The notes under the pieces: model-generated
What the model saw: only the letters and a program-made list of their open reading frames with translations
The model's database searches: none
What the model was told of the DNA's origin: nothing
Shown: positions 34,107 through 45,042 of the stretch, in pieces
Layout: each line of letters starts with the position of its first letter
Numbering within the stretch: position 1 is the stretch's first letter
NCBI RefSeq assembly: GCF_014205635.1
Contig: NZ_JACIIV010000001.1
Coordinates: forward strand, 62,001 to 126,000
Origin: Polymorphobacter multimanifer
Lineage (GTDB): Bacteria; Pseudomonadota; Alphaproteobacteria; Sphingomonadales; Sphingomonadaceae
Direction of reading: 5' to 3'
DNA: 64,000 bases
Translations under genes and position numbers: made by a program

Positions 34107-35267
34107 ATGTTGATGAGGGTTTCTGCGGCCTTTGTTTCATTAACATTGTCGGCGCCAGTGCTGGCACAGACAGCGGACCAGTCAAGGCGGGATGAGCCGG
34201 TGATTGTCGTCACCGGCATCCCGATCGAAACGCTCAAGAGCGAGCATGATGGCTGTGTGGTGGCGAGGTGTGCCACGGTCGAGGACATCGGCAAGTCGCT
34301 GGCCTATGCCGAAGGGCTGTTCGTGGCGGGGGACTATCGCGATGCGCGGCGCGTGCTGGCCAAGGCGATCGGCCGCAACCGCGGGGCGGCGGCGCAGGAG
34401 CCGGTGCTGGTTTCGCAGCTCTACCGCGCATCCGGGCGGATTTCAGCGCATCTGGGCTATGGCGATCGCTACCGGATGGACACCCACCGCATCGTGCAAA
34501 CGCTGAAAGAAGGTGCGCAGCGCGACGAGGCCGAGCTGCTGCTGGCTGAGTTGGAAGTGGCGGAAATGAGCCTGAAGATGGGCAATCGGCAGCTCGCCGA
34601 GCGCACTCTGGCGATGGTGGAAGAGCGCGCCATGGCGGCCGACTTTCAGAACATCGCCGCAATTGCATCATTGCGGAAGGCGCTGGTGCCGTATCTGGGG
34701 TTCGGGCGGAAGGACTGGTCGGTGCGGCGGCTGAAGGCCTTGGCGCGACGGGAGGGCGATGAGTATACGGCCGGGGTGCGGGTGTCGGCCAAACTGCTGA
34801 TTGCGCAGCTTTCGGCGCGGAGTAATACGGCACCCGATGTGTCGCGGTTGCTCGATGACGAGACGAACTTGCCGCCCCGGCAGGTGCTGGTCTGGTCGCC
34901 GCCGTTTGTTGCAGGCAAGACGCCGATGGTGCGCAACGAGCTGGGCAGTGTCTCGGTGCCGCAAGTCAATAATGTCAACGATCGCTGGGCCGATGTCGGG
35001 TTCCGGGTGCTGCCCGATGGCAAGGTCGATGACGTGACGGTGCTTCGGCGCAATGGCCCAGGCGATTGGCTCGATCGATCGGTCGAGCAGGTCGAGGGGC
35101 GTGTGTATACGCCATTGCCGGCGACGGCAGCCGACGACGGCGTGGACGGCGATTACCGGGTCGAGCGGCACACGTTCATTGCCTTTTACGGGCCGGTGAA
35201 GGGATCAAGAATTGAAGCCCGCAACGGCCAGCCGCGCGTGGAAATCGTCGACCTGACGTTGCGCTAG
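34107..35267 (+). CDS. Secreted helical protein with a TonB-like C-terminal part
   Basis: 386 residues. A signal peptide (MLMRVSAAFVSLTLSAPVLAQ) leads to a helical middle of TPR-like paired helices (about 75-240: SLAYAEGLFVAGDYRDARRVLAKAIGR, TLKEGAQRDEAELLLAELEVAEMSLKMGNRQLAERTLAMVEER). The C-terminal part (about 295-386) has a TonB_C-like pattern: WADVGFRVLPDGKVDDVTVLRRNG and EGRVYTPLP. It may link outer-membrane or envelope structures, but no function is established. The start is chosen for the signal peptide. It ends in a 4-base convergent overlap. Confidence 0.7.
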   Translation: MLMRVSAAFVSLTLSAPVLAQTADQSRRDEPVIVVTGIPIETLKSEHDGCVVARCATVEDIGKSLAYAEGLFVAGDYRDARRVLAKAIGRNRGAAAQEPVLVSQLYRASGRISAHLGYGDRYRMDTHRIVQTLKEGAQRDEAELLLAELEVAEMSLKMGNRQLAERTLAMVEERAMAADFQNIAAIASLRKALVPYLGFGRKDWSVRRLKALARREGDEYTAGVRVSAKLLIAQLSARSNTAPDVSRLLDDETNLPPRQVLVWSPPFVAGKTPMVRNELGSVSVPQVNNVNDRWADVGFRVLPDGKVDDVTVLRRNGPGDWLDRSVEQVEGRVYTPLPATAADDGVDGDYRVERHTFIAFYGPVKGSRIEARNGQPRVEIVDLTLR

Positions 35268-36448
35268 GGCGCAGTGCGGCTCGCCGTGATGCGGACGTCG
35301 ATTTCGTCCGGCCGGGGGTTGATGAAATCGAGACGGGTGCGGCCATCGGCGGTGCGCGACACGGTGGCGGGGATGCTGCTGTTGGTGAGCGCCCAGCCCT
35401 GCGGCAGCACCACGGCGTTGGCGGCGCGGCCGAAGCTGCGGTGCCAATCGAGCTCGCCGGCGCTGAGCTTGTAGCGCGCGGTGTCGGTATAGGTTTCGGT
35501 GATGCGGATGCGGCGGGTTTCGCCAGCACCGACGGGCGTGAAGCGGAAGACGACGGCCTCGGTGGTCTCGGTCACGTCTTTCAGCTCGGGGGCGGTGGCT
35601 TTGAGGGCAGCGCCGCGCAGGATTTCGTGGGGGATGGGTGCACCGGTGTCGAGGTCCTGCGCCGAGGGGTCTGATACCGTGCTGCCGGTGCGGACGATGT
35701 TGACGTAGGTGGCGGTGCCGGGGCGGCTTTCGGTATAGTCGTGGGTGAGGTTGAAGCGGCCGGTTTCGGGGGCTTCGAGATAATAGACGATATTGCGTGT
35801 TTGCAGCGCGCGTTCGGGGAGTTTGCCGGCCTGGGGGGAGACGGCGAAGCGCGCCTTGCGGGCTTGCAGGCGGAGCGGGGCGGCCGCACCCGAGCTGTTC
35901 CAGAAGGAGATCATCACCCGGCCATCGGGCTGCTGGAGGATCTGGGCGGGGACGTTGGAGCCGATGAGCTCATAGCCCGGGGGCAGCACCACGGCGTTGC
36001 GCGCGATGCCGAGCGGGCGATCGAAGAACAGCGTGCCATCCTTTTCGTAATAGGAGGGGGCATCTTCATAGGTCTTGTCGATGAAGACGCGGGCACCTCC
36101 GCCGGGGGGGACCGGACGGGCGAGGCTGACTTCGATGTAGCGGCCATCGGGACGCGCGTTCAGGACGCCGCCGGCCTGGGCGGTGGCGCCATCGACTTCG
36201 CGAAAAGGCAGCGGCTTGCCGGTGGCGCGATCGGCAACGCGCTCGTCGGTGGCGGCACTGCCGGGGCGGATGGGGTTGTAATAGGCGGTCGCACCCGGCG
36301 TCGTGGCGGTGACATCGTAGAGGATGCGGAACTTGTGGGAGGCGGGGTCGAGCAGCTCGTAGCGGGTATAGCCATCGGCCTCGGTCTGGCGCGCGGGGGC
36401 GGCAAGTGCGGGGGTGGCGAGGGCGAGGCTGAGGAGCAGGATCTTCAT
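35264..36448 (-). CDS. Secreted protein with an internal duplication
   Basis: 394 residues with a signal peptide (MKILLLSLALATPALAA). The mature chain is two related halves of about 190 residues. Corresponding elements are AYYNPIRPGSAATDERVADRATGKPLPF and TYVNIVRTGSTVSDPSAQDLDTGAPIP, and RNAVVLPPGYELIGSNVPAQI (from 150) versus ANAVVLPQGWALTNSSIPATV (from 343), an offset of 193 residues. The strand-rich pattern suggests two beta-sandwich domains. No named family is recognised and no catalytic motif is seen. It ends convergently with the preceding gene and starts 43 bases downstream of queE. Confidence 0.72.
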   Translation of the reverse strand: MKILLLSLALATPALAAPARQTEADGYTRYELLDPASHKFRILYDVTATTPGATAYYNPIRPGSAATDERVADRATGKPLPFREVDGATAQAGGVLNARPDGRYIEVSLARPVPPGGGARVFIDKTYEDAPSYYEKDGTLFFDRPLGIARNAVVLPPGYELIGSNVPAQILQQPDGRVMISFWNSSGAAAPLRLQARKARFAVSPQAGKLPERALQTRNIVYYLEAPETGRFNLTHDYTESRPGTATYVNIVRTGSTVSDPSAQDLDTGAPIPHEILRGAALKATAPELKDVTETTEAVVFRFTPVGAGETRRIRITETYTDTARYKLSAGELDWHRSFGRAANAVVLPQGWALTNSSIPATVSRTADGRTRLDFINPRPDEIDVRITASRTAP

Positions 36449-36491
36449 GGCCGCTACCGTGGGCGCGGGCGGGCAGCTTGTCTGCAAGGAT

Positions 36492-37124
36492 TTATGGCAG
36501 GCCGGTGAGTTTGTGGGTTTGCAGGCTCAGCCGCCAGCGCGGGTTTTCGAGGCAGTAGCTGATGGCGGCCTGGGTGTTTTCGGCTTGGGCGGGGCCGTCC
36601 ATCGGTTGCAGGAAGAAATGCTCGAAGGCGAGGAGGTCGAAGCGATCGGGCATCGCCTTGGGCTGGGGGAAGACGAGCTTGAGCTCGTTGCCGGCGGTGA
36701 GGGCGAGCGGGGCATCGGCCTTGGGGCTGACGCAGATCCAGTCGATGCCTGGCGGTGCTGGCTGGGTGCCGTTGGTTTCGATGGCGATCTCGAAGCCGCG
36801 GGCGTGGAGCGCGTCGATCAGCGGTGCGTCGAGCTGGAGGAGCGGCTCGCCGCCGGTGCAGACGATGAGGCGGTGGGCGCGGGGGGTGCCCCACATCTGC
36901 GCGGCGGCATCGGCGAGGGTGACGGCATCGGCGAACTTGCCGCCCCCGGGGCCGTCGGTGCCGACGAAATCGGTGTCGCAGAAGGTGCAGACGGCGGTGG
37001 CGCGGTCGGCTTCGCGGCCGGTCCAGAGGTTGCAGCCGGCGAAGCGCAGGAAGACGGCGCGGCGGCCGGTCTGCGCGCCCTCGCCCTGCAGGGTAAGGAA
37101 CAGCTCCTTCACCGCGTAGGTCAT
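36492..37124 (-). CDS. queE: 7-carboxy-7-deazaguanine synthase
   Basis: A radical SAM enzyme that contracts carboxy-tetrahydropterin to 7-carboxy-7-deazaguanine (CDG) in queuosine synthesis. It has 210 residues. The 4Fe-4S site is C31-X14-C46-X2-C49, the longer spacing known for one QueE clade, in place of CxxxCxx[21 protein letters not shown] at the start and CTGGEPLLQ (GGEP, SAM binding) follow. The stop is separated by 43 bases from the next gene. Its ATG overlaps the queC stop (ATGA). Confidence 0.95.
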   Translation of the reverse strand: MTYAVKELFLTLQGEGAQTGRRAVFLRFAGCNLWTGREADRATAVCTFCDTDFVGTDGPGGGKFADAVTLADAAAQMWGTPRAHRLIVCTGGEPLLQLDAPLIDALHARGFEIAIETNGTQPAPPGIDWICVSPKADAPLALTAGNELKLVFPQPKAMPDRFDLLAFEHFFLQPMDGPAQAENTQAAISYCLENPRWRLSLQTHKLTGLP

Positions 37125-37786
37125 AGGGCGGGGTCGGCTATGCCGGCTTCGGTGAAGCCCTTGGCGCGGAGGCGGCAGCTGTCGCAGGCGCCGCAGGGGC
37201 GGCCCTGGGGTGTGGGATCGTAGCAGGACCAGGTGAGATCCAGCGGGGCGTTCACCTTGGCGGCGGCGTGGACGATGTCGGCCTTGCTCATATGGGCGAG
37301 CGGGGTGTGGACGGTGAACTTCTGGCCTTCGTCGCCGGCCTTGGTGGCGGTGTTGGCCATGGCTTCAAAGCTATGGATGAACTCCGGCCGGCAATCGGGA
37401 TAACCGCTGTAATCGAGCGCGTTGACGCCGATGACGAGATCGCGGGCATCGGCGGCTTCCGCCCAGCCGAGGGCTACCGAGAGGAAGATGGTGTTGCGCG
37501 CCGGGACATAGGTGACCGGGATGCCGGGCTCTACACCGCCCTTGGGCACATCGATGTCGGCGGTGAGGGCGCTGCCGCCGAAGCCGCGCAGATCGAGCGG
37601 CAGGGTGATGTGGCGCTCGACGCCGAGGGCTGCCGCGACGCGGGCGGCGTGTGCCAGCTCGATGCGGTGGCGCTGGTTGTAGTCGATGGTGAGCGCCAGC
37701 AGGCGATAACCCTTGGCTTTCATCATCGCGGCAGCGGTGGTCGAATCGAGGCCGCCCGAGAGGAGGACGACGGCGAGATCAGGCAT
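37121..37786 (-). CDS. queC: 7-cyano-7-deazaguanine synthase
   Basis: Converts CDG to preQ0 using ATP and ammonia. It has 221 residues: the PP-loop [12 protein letters not shown] at about 10-21, the [19 protein letters not shown] block, and a zinc-binding cluster at the C-terminus with four cysteines in [21 protein letters not shown]. It overlaps hslO upstream by 8 bases and queE downstream by 4 bases, within the operon argD-argF-hslO-queC-queE. Confidence 0.96.
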   Translation of the reverse strand: MPDLAVVLLSGGLDSTTAAAMMKAKGYRLLALTIDYNQRHRIELAHAARVAAALGVERHITLPLDLRGFGGSALTADIDVPKGGVEPGIPVTYVPARNTIFLSVALGWAEAADARDLVIGVNALDYSGYPDCRPEFIHSFEAMANTATKAGDEGQKFTVHTPLAHMSKADIVHAAAKVNAPLDLTWSCYDPTPQGRPCGACDSCRLRAKGFTEAGIADPAL

Positions 37787-38669
37787 CGATGCGCCAGACT
37801 TTGGAGCAGAACTGGCAATCGACGCCGATCATGCCGTCTTCGCCGCGCATGTCGGCGCGCTCGGCTTCGGGGAAGCGGCCCAGCACTTCGGCGATGTGCG
37901 CCGGCGAGCAGCGGCAGCCGCGCGAGGGGGCGGCGCCGGGGAAGAGCCGCACTTCCTCCTCATGGAACAGCCGCCAGAGCAGGGCTTCCGGGGTGAGTTC
38001 GGGATCGGCGAGCTCAGCTTCCGTGATGCTGCTGGCCAGCGTGCGCATGTGCTGCCAGTCTTCGGGCTCGGGGGCGCCGTCATCCTCGGCGAAGCGGCGC
38101 GACTGGCCGTCCTCGCCGCGCGGCAGATATTGCAGCAGGATGCCGCCGGCGCTGTAGCCGGTTTCCGGCGTGCCGATGAGGCCGGTGCGGATGAGCGTAG
38201 GGATCTGCTCGGAGGCGCGGAAATATTGCTCGATCGCGGCGGCGATGCCGCTGCCTTCCAGCGGCACGATGCCCTGATAGCGCTCGTTGGTGTCGGTCTG
38301 GTCGAGGGTGACTGCCAGATGGCCTTCACCGAACATGGCTTCGAGCGGGCCGGCGGGGGTGGCGGGATCGCCCTTGAGGTATCCGCGCAGCGCGCCGGCG
38401 TTCCAATCGCAGACCAGCAGGTCGAGCGGGCCTTTCGCTTGTGCCTGCAGCGTGAGGCCGCCGATCGTGTCGCGCAGCGTTGCGCCGACGAGCGCGGTGG
38501 TGACGAGCGCTTCGGCCAGCGTCGCGGCGAGCGGGGGGGGATAGGCATGGGCGGCGAGGATGGCGGTGAGGCTGGTATCGAGCCGCACCAGCCGGCCGCG
38601 CACGTCGCGCGCCGGCACCGAAAAGCCGAGGTTGGCGTCATGCGCCGGGGCGAGGCCTTCGAGCACCAT
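37779..38669 (-). CDS. hslO: Redox-regulated chaperone Hsp33
   Basis: 296 residues. The N-terminal substrate-binding domain (about 1-230) includes [26 protein letters not shown] and [10 protein letters not shown]-type elements, and the C-terminal redox switch carries four cysteines: CRC (in SRGCRCSP) and CQFC (in [10 protein letters not shown]). In the reduced state they bind zinc; oxidation activates the holdase. The start is internal to a longer open frame and is chosen because the ATG shares one base with the argF stop. Family members are about 290 residues. Confidence 0.95.
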   Translation of the reverse strand: MVLEGLAPAHDANLGFSVPARDVRGRLVRLDTSLTAILAAHAYPPPLAATLAEALVTTALVGATLRDTIGGLTLQAQAKGPLDLLVCDWNAGALRGYLKGDPATPAGPLEAMFGEGHLAVTLDQTDTNERYQGIVPLEGSGIAAAIEQYFRASEQIPTLIRTGLIGTPETGYSAGGILLQYLPRGEDGQSRRFAEDDGAPEPEDWQHMRTLASSITEAELADPELTPEALLWRLFHEEEVRLFPGAAPSRGCRCSPAHIAEVLGRFPEAERADMRGEDGMIGVDCQFCSKVWRIDA

Positions 38670-39601
38670 CAGGCGTCCAGCTTGCCGAAGCACCAGAGCA
38701 GGATGGCCTTTTGCACGTGGAGGCGGTTCTCGGCCTCTTCCCATACCAGGCTGGTGGGGCCGTCGATGACATCGGCTGTCACTTCCTCGCCACGGTGGGC
38801 GGGGAGGCAGTGGAGGAAGATGGCGCCCGGGGCTGCCTTGGCCATGAGCGCGGCATCGACCTGGAAGGGCTGCATCGCGGCGAGCTTCGACTTGCTGTCG
38901 GGCTGGCCCATGCTCACCCAGGTGTCGGTGACGACGACATCGGCATCCTCGACGGCAGCGGCGGCGGAGCGATAGAGGCCGATGCGGCCGCCGCGGGCGC
39001 AGGCGGTGGCGACGACGGCGGCATCGGGATCATAGCCGTGCGGCACGCCGACGCGGCAATCGAAACCGAGGACGCTGGCGGCCTCGATGAGCGAATTGGC
39101 CATGTTGTTGCCATCGCCGAGCCAGGCCCAGGTGCTGCCGGCAACCTTGCGGCCGGCATGCTCCTCGAAGGTGAGGATGTCGGCAAGGACCTGGCAGGGG
39201 TGGCTGATGTCGGTGAGGCCGTTGAGGACGGGAACGCTGGCGGCATTTGCGAGCGTTTCCAAGGTCGCGTGGCTGTTGGCGCGCAGCACTATGGCGTCGA
39301 CCATGCGGCTGAGAACGCGCGCGGTATCGTCGACCGGCTCGCCGCGGCCGAGCTGCATTTCGCCGGCGGACACGGTGATGGTGTCCCCGCCCAATTGCCG
39401 CATCGCCTGGGCGAAGCTGAAGCGGGTGCGGGTGCTCGGCTTTTCGAAGATCAGCGCCAGCGTGTGGCCGGCGAGCGGGGCATCGGCATCGTGCTTGCCG
39501 CGCGGCCAGCCGGCGCGGGCCGCTTTGCGGGCATGGGCTTCATCGAGAATGGCCCGGAGGCCCGCCGCCGTTGGGGTGGCGAGATCGAGAAAATGGCGCA
39601 T
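38669..39601 (-). CDS. argF: Ornithine carbamoyltransferase
   Basis: Converts ornithine and carbamoyl phosphate to citrulline in arginine synthesis. It has 310 residues. STRTRFSF (carbamoyl-phosphate binding), [11 protein letters not shown], the ornithine-binding DTWVSMGQ region and the [10 protein letters not shown] loop are all present. The start is MRHFLDLA; a longer upstream frame lacks similarity. It follows argD by 10 bases and overlaps hslO. Confidence 0.97.
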   Translation of the reverse strand: MRHFLDLATPTAAGLRAILDEAHARKAARAGWPRGKHDADAPLAGHTLALIFEKPSTRTRFSFAQAMRQLGGDTITVSAGEMQLGRGEPVDDTARVLSRMVDAIVLRANSHATLETLANAASVPVLNGLTDISHPCQVLADILTFEEHAGRKVAGSTWAWLGDGNNMANSLIEAASVLGFDCRVGVPHGYDPDAAVVATACARGGRIGLYRSAAAAVEDADVVVTDTWVSMGQPDSKSKLAAMQPFQVDAALMAKAAPGAIFLHCLPAHRGEEVTADVIDGPTSLVWEEAENRLHVQKAILLWCFGKLDA

Positions 39602-39611
39602 GTGCAGTCTT

Positions 39612-40799
39612 TCAGGCGGCGGCAGCGGGAACATAGGCCGCAGCGGCCGCCGACAGCTTGTCGACGGCTTCGCGGATGTGATGCTCCTCGATGATCAGCG
39701 GCGGCAGCAGCCGCACCACATTGTCCCCGGCGGCGACCGCAAGGATGCCATGGCTGCGGGCATGGGCGACAAAGGCGCGGCTGTCGGTCTTGAGCTTGAG
39801 GCCGAGCATCAGCCCCATGCCGCGCACGCTCTCGAAGATCGTGTCGTGATTGGGGATCATCTGCTCGAGGGCAGCGACGAAGCGCGTGCTGCTCTCGCGC
39901 ACCTGGGCAAGAAACGCCGGCTCGGTGACGATATCGAGCACAGCCTGACAGGCAGCCATGGCGAGGGGGTTGCCGCCATAGGTGCTGCCATGGGTGCCGA
40001 TGACCATGCCGGCGGCGGCATGTTCGGTGGCAAGACACGCGCCTACGGGGAAGCCGCCGCCGATGCCCTTGGCGATGGCCATGATGTCGGGGGTGATGCC
40101 ATATTGCTCGTGCGCGAAAAGGGTGCCGGTGCGGGCGACGCCGCACTGGACCTCGTCGAGGATGAGCAGGATGCCGTGCTCGTCGCAGAGCTTGCGCAGG
40201 CCGGTGAGGAACTCGGGCGTGGCGGGGCGGATGCCGCCTTCGCCCTGGATGGGCTCGACGAGGATGCCACCGATGCTGGAGTCGATGGCAGCGGCCACGG
40301 CGTCCAGATCGTTGAAGGGCAGCACATGGAACCAGTCGGGCAGGGGCTCGAAGCCTTTCCGCATCTTCTCCTGGTTGGTGGCGGAGATGGTCGCCAGCGT
40401 GCGGCCGTGGAAGGCGTTGGAGAAGGTGAGGATGCGGAACTTTTCCGGGTTGCCGTGGGCATAGTGGAAGCTGCGGCAGGTCTTGACCGCGCATTCGATC
40501 GCTTCGGCGCCCGAGTTGGTGAAGAACACCGTGTCGGCGAAGGTGAGGCCGACGAGGCGCTCGGCAAGGGCAGCCTGGGCGGGCACCTTGTAGAGGTTGG
40601 AGGTGTGCATCAGCGTCGCGGCCTGCTTCTGGATGGCGCCGACGAGATGCGGATGGCTGTGGCCGAGCAGGTTGACGGCGATGCCACTGGCGAAATCGAG
40701 CCACTCGCGGCCTTGGGCATCATAGAGATAACAGCCTTCACCGCGCACTGGCTCGACATCGCAGCGGCCATAGACGGGCATGAGGGCGGTGATGGTCAT
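39612..40799 (-). CDS. argD: Acetylornithine aminotransferase
   Basis: 395 residues of a class III aminotransferase. The PLP lysine is K244 in [31 protein letters not shown], the [11 protein letters not shown] segment and [18 protein letters not shown] are typical. It converts N-acetylglutamate semialdehyde to N-acetylornithine, and may also work in lysine synthesis. As the first gene of the operon argD-argF-hslO-queC-queE it likely carries the operon promoter; a hairpin stands in the leader. Confidence 0.95.
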   Translation of the reverse strand: MTITALMPVYGRCDVEPVRGEGCYLYDAQGREWLDFASGIAVNLLGHSHPHLVGAIQKQAATLMHTSNLYKVPAQAALAERLVGLTFADTVFFTNSGAEAIECAVKTCRSFHYAHGNPEKFRILTFSNAFHGRTLATISATNQEKMRKGFEPLPDWFHVLPFNDLDAVAAAIDSSIGGILVEPIQGEGGIRPATPEFLTGLRKLCDEHGILLILDEVQCGVARTGTLFAHEQYGITPDIMAIAKGIGGGFPVGACLATEHAAAGMVIGTHGSTYGGNPLAMAACQAVLDIVTEPAFLAQVRESSTRFVAALEQMIPNHDTIFESVRGMGLMLGLKLKTDSRAFVAHARSHGILAVAAGDNVVRLLPPLIIEEHHIREAVDKLSAAAAAYVPAAAA

Positions 40800-40840
40800 C
40801 TGATCAGGCTCCGGACGGCGGGGCTCCACCCGCAATGCAA

Positions 40841-40866
40841 ACGGGCGGCCTGTGCTGACCGCCCGT
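40841..40866 (-). promoter_or_regulatory. Hairpin in the argD leader
   Basis: ACGGGCGG and CCGCCCGT form a perfect 8-bp stem with a 10-base loop, 42 bases upstream of the argD start on its strand. A GGAGCCC lies on each side. There is no T tract in either direction. It could be a leader attenuation structure of the arg operon; no known riboswitch class fits. Confidence 0.4.
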
Positions 40867-41005
40867 GGGCTCCTTATAGACTTGGCGACGGCAGGCTTCA
40901 ACCATGCGGGAAGAGCAGGGGAGGCATGTGCCTCTCGCAAATGCGGGTCGACAGCTTCCGGTGGCTGCGGCATCAGCGGGCCAGTGCAACGAAGGGGATG
41001 AAACC

Positions 41006-41383
41006 ATGTTCAGTCATGTGATGATCGGCGCCAACGACCTTGCGGCCACAAAGGCCTTTTACGATGCCGCGCTGGGGGCACTCGGGCTGCCGGCAGGACG
41101 CGAGGACGACAAGGGCCGGGTGTTCTGGATGACCAAGACCGGCGTGTTTGCCGTGTCCAGGCCGATCGACGGCAACCCGGCCTGTGCTGCCAATGGTGGT
41201 ACCATTGGCTTTGCGGCCGATTCGCCCGAAGCGTGCGATTCCTGGCATGCGGCGGGCCTCGCTGCCGGTGGCACCGCTTGCGAAGATCCGCCGGGCGTGC
41301 GCGCAGGTGCGATGGGGAAGCTGTATCTCGCCTATCTGCGTGATCCATCGGGGAACAAGATTTGCACAATGCATCGGATGTGA
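41006..41383 (+). CDS. VOC (glyoxalase) superfamily protein
   Basis: 125 residues of two beta-alpha-beta-beta-beta modules: MFSHVMIGANDLAATKAFYDAALGALGLPAGRE at the start and AYLRDPSGNKICTMH at the end. H4 and the E/H positions of typical metal sites are only partly present. Members include glyoxalases, dioxygenases and resistance proteins, so a substrate cannot be assigned. GGGG lies at a suitable distance before the ATG. The gene is separated by one base from selO, with which it forms an operon. Confidence 0.9.
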   Translation: MFSHVMIGANDLAATKAFYDAALGALGLPAGREDDKGRVFWMTKTGVFAVSRPIDGNPACAANGGTIGFAADSPEACDSWHAAGLAAGGTACEDPPGVRAGAMGKLYLAYLRDPSGNKICTMHRM

Positions 41384-41384
41384 T

Positions 41385-42767
41385 GTGAATTCGGGCTGGC
41401 GCCTGGAGAACAGCTATCGGCGGTTGCCGCCGGTGCTGTTCGAGGAGCGGGCGCCGGTTCCGGTGAAGGCACCGACACTGCTGTTGTGGAATGACGCGGT
41501 GGCGGCGCGGCTCGGGCTCGGCGAGGTGGCGGTCGATGTGCTGGCGGGCAATGCGCTGCCGCCGGGCTCCGAGCCGATTGCCCAGGCCTATGCCGGGCAT
41601 CAGTTCGGGCATCCCAACATGCTCGGCGATGGCCGGCAGGTGCTGCTCGGCGAGCAGATCGCGCCAGACGGGGTGCGCTTCGATATGGCGCTCAAGGGCT
41701 CGGGGCGGACACGCTATTCGCGGTCGGGCGACGGGCGCGCGGCCCTCGGGCCGATGCTGCGCGAATATGTGATCAGCGAGGCGATGCGCGCGCTTGGGGT
41801 TCCGACGACATTGAGCCTTGCGGTGGTGGGCACCGGTGAGGCGGTGCTGCGCGAGGATATCGGCCCGGGCGGCATTCTCGTGCGGGTCGCGGCGAGCCAT
41901 GTCCGGGTGGGGACGTTCCAGTTTGCAGCGGCGCAGGAGGACCCGGCGGTGCTTGTGGCATTGGCGGACCATATCATGGCGCGGCATTTCCCGGCGCTGG
42001 CTGCGGGCGATTATGTGGGGCTGGTGCGCGAGGTGGTGGCGCGGCAAGCCTGGTTGATTGCCGAATGGATGCGTGTGGGGTTCGTGCACGGGGTGATGAA
42101 CACCGACAATATGGCGCTGTCGGGCGAGACGATCGATTATGGGCCGTGCGCGTTCCTCGAGGCCTATGGACGCGATATCGTGTTCAGCTCGATCGACCAT
42201 GGCGGACGTTATGCCTTTGGCGCGCAGCCGAGCATCGCGCTGTGGAACCTGACGCGTTTCGCCGAGACGCTGCTGGCGCTGCCCGGCGTGGCAATCGACG
42301 ACCTGAAGGCGGTGCTGGAAGGCTTTCCGGCGGTGTTCGAAGGGCATTGGCTGGCGGCGATGCGCGGCAAGCTGGGGCTGACGGGGGCCGATGACGGCGA
42401 TGCGGCGCTTGTGGCCGAGGTGCTCGACTGGCTGGAGACATCGGCGCAGGACCACACCAACTTCTTTCGTGCCCTTGCCGACGGGCTGGCGGCAGATGCT
42501 GACGTCGATGCGCCCTGGGCGGCGCGGTGGCGAGCGCGGACCGGACCGGAGTCGGTGGATTTGATCCGGCGTACCGCACCGGCGGTCATTCCGCGCAATC
42601 ACCTCGTCGATGCAGCCCTGCGCGCCGGCGAGGGCGGCGACCTCGAACCGATGCGGGCCCTGCTGGACGCGCTTGCTTTGCCTTATGCGGAAAAGCCTGA
42701 AAATGCAGGTTTTCGGATGCCGGCGAGCCCCGAACAGGCGATCACCCGCACCTTTTGCGGGACATGA
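41385..42767 (+). CDS. selO: Protein adenylyltransferase SelO
   Basis: 460 residues of the SelO/YdiU pseudokinase family, which AMPylates protein Ser/Thr/Tyr residues and affects redox homeostasis. Conserved blocks: YAGHQFGHPNMLGDGRQVLLGEQ, FDMALKGSGRTRYSRSGDGRAALGPMLREY, SEAMRALGVPTT, and GFVHGVMNTDNMALSGETIDYGPCAF, the catalytic loop. The start is GTG, two bases after the VOC stop, and gives the normal family N-terminus (LENSYRRLPPVLF). The C-terminal FCGT has a cysteine at the place where eukaryotic SelO carries selenocysteine. Confidence 0.95.
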   Translation: MNSGWRLENSYRRLPPVLFEERAPVPVKAPTLLLWNDAVAARLGLGEVAVDVLAGNALPPGSEPIAQAYAGHQFGHPNMLGDGRQVLLGEQIAPDGVRFDMALKGSGRTRYSRSGDGRAALGPMLREYVISEAMRALGVPTTLSLAVVGTGEAVLREDIGPGGILVRVAASHVRVGTFQFAAAQEDPAVLVALADHIMARHFPALAAGDYVGLVREVVARQAWLIAEWMRVGFVHGVMNTDNMALSGETIDYGPCAFLEAYGRDIVFSSIDHGGRYAFGAQPSIALWNLTRFAETLLALPGVAIDDLKAVLEGFPAVFEGHWLAAMRGKLGLTGADDGDAALVAEVLDWLETSAQDHTNFFRALADGLAADADVDAPWAARWRARTGPESVDLIRRTAPAVIPRNHLVDAALRAGEGGDLEPMRALLDALALPYAEKPENAGFRMPASPEQAITRTFCGT

Positions 42768-42794
42768 CATCTCTGTGAAATTCGCCCCGCGGGG

Positions 42795-42823
42795 TTGACG
42801 TCTCCGGGGCTCAGGCACATATG
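42795..42823 (+). promoter_or_regulatory. groESL promoter
   Basis: TTGACG (42795-42800), 17 bases, CATATG (42818-42823): a near-consensus housekeeping promoter. The CIRCE operator begins 12 bases downstream, around the expected transcription start. A CCCCGCGGGG palindrome abuts the -35 box. Confidence 0.75.
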
Positions 42824-42834
42824 CAACCTCGTCG

Positions 42835-42861
42835 TTAGCACTCGCATCAGGTGAGTGCCAA
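42835..42861 (+). promoter_or_regulatory. CIRCE operator (HrcA site)
   Basis: TTAGCACTC, 9 bases, GAGTGCCAA. The left arm is a perfect match to the CIRCE consensus and the right arm differs at one base (GAGTGCTAA expected). HrcA binds here and represses groESL under non-stress conditions; the hrcA gene is not in the window. Confidence 0.93.
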
Positions 42862-42895
42862 CGCGCCCAATTTCACATGATCAGGGGTTTTATCC

Positions 42896-43183
42896 ATGAC
42901 ATTTCGTCCGCTCCATGACCGGGTGCTCGTGCGCCGCGTCGAAGCCGAAGAGAAGACTGCCGGCGGGATCATCATTCCCGATACGGCCAAGGAAAAGCCG
43001 CAGGAAGGCGAAGTGGTGTCGGTCGGCACCGGTGCGCGTGGTGACGATGGCACCGTGCATCCGCTCGAAGTGAAGGCCGGGGACAAGATCCTGTTCGGCA
43101 AATGGTCGGGCACCGAAGTCAAGGTCGGTGGCGAAGACCTCATCATCATGAAGGAAAGCGACATTCTGGGGATTCTTGGCTGA
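42896..43183 (+). CDS. groES: Co-chaperonin GroES
   Basis: 95 residues. [44 protein letters not shown]-type N-terminus includes the mobile loop (about 17-32), and the chain ends [14 protein letters not shown]. It forms the heptameric lid of the GroEL folding chamber. Expression is controlled by the CIRCE element 35 bases upstream and groEL follows by 73 bases. Confidence 0.97.
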   Translation: MTFRPLHDRVLVRRVEAEEKTAGGIIIPDTAKEKPQEGEVVSVGTGARGDDGTVHPLEVKAGDKILFGKWSGTEVKVGGEDLIIMKESDILGILG

Positions 43184-43226
43184 CGCCAAGGGGCCCGGGG
43201 ATCCTGGGCCGAATAGCCTGAAATAG

Positions 43227-44909
<1,683 letters not shown>

Positions 44910-44940
44910 GTCCCCGCACTTTCGACCAGACGTTAAGGGA

Positions 44941-44970
44941 AGGGCCGCGGCGCAAGCTGCGGCCCTTTTT
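44941..44970 (+). terminator. Intrinsic terminator of groESL
   Basis: AGGGCCGCGGC (44941-44951) pairs with GCTGCGGCCCT (44956-44966, one G-U pair) around a GCAA loop, followed by TTTT. It lies 31 bases after the groEL stop. Confidence 0.88.
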
Positions 44971-44994
44971 CTGTGTTGGGGGGCTGGCCAGGCT

Positions 44995-45031
44995 TATTGT
45001 TTTTCGATACGCTTCATATCGATAAGCAATA
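44995..45031. promoter_or_regulatory. Long dyad before the DUF2975/XRE module
   Basis: TATTGTTTTTCGATA and TATCGATAAGCAATA pair at 13 of 15 positions across a 7-base spacer. The right arm overlaps the AAGGA ribosome-binding site of the first gene, an AT-rich island in GC-rich DNA. Its position fits an operator for the XRE protein encoded two genes downstream. Confidence 0.6.
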
Positions 45032-45042
45032 AGGATTCGGTG

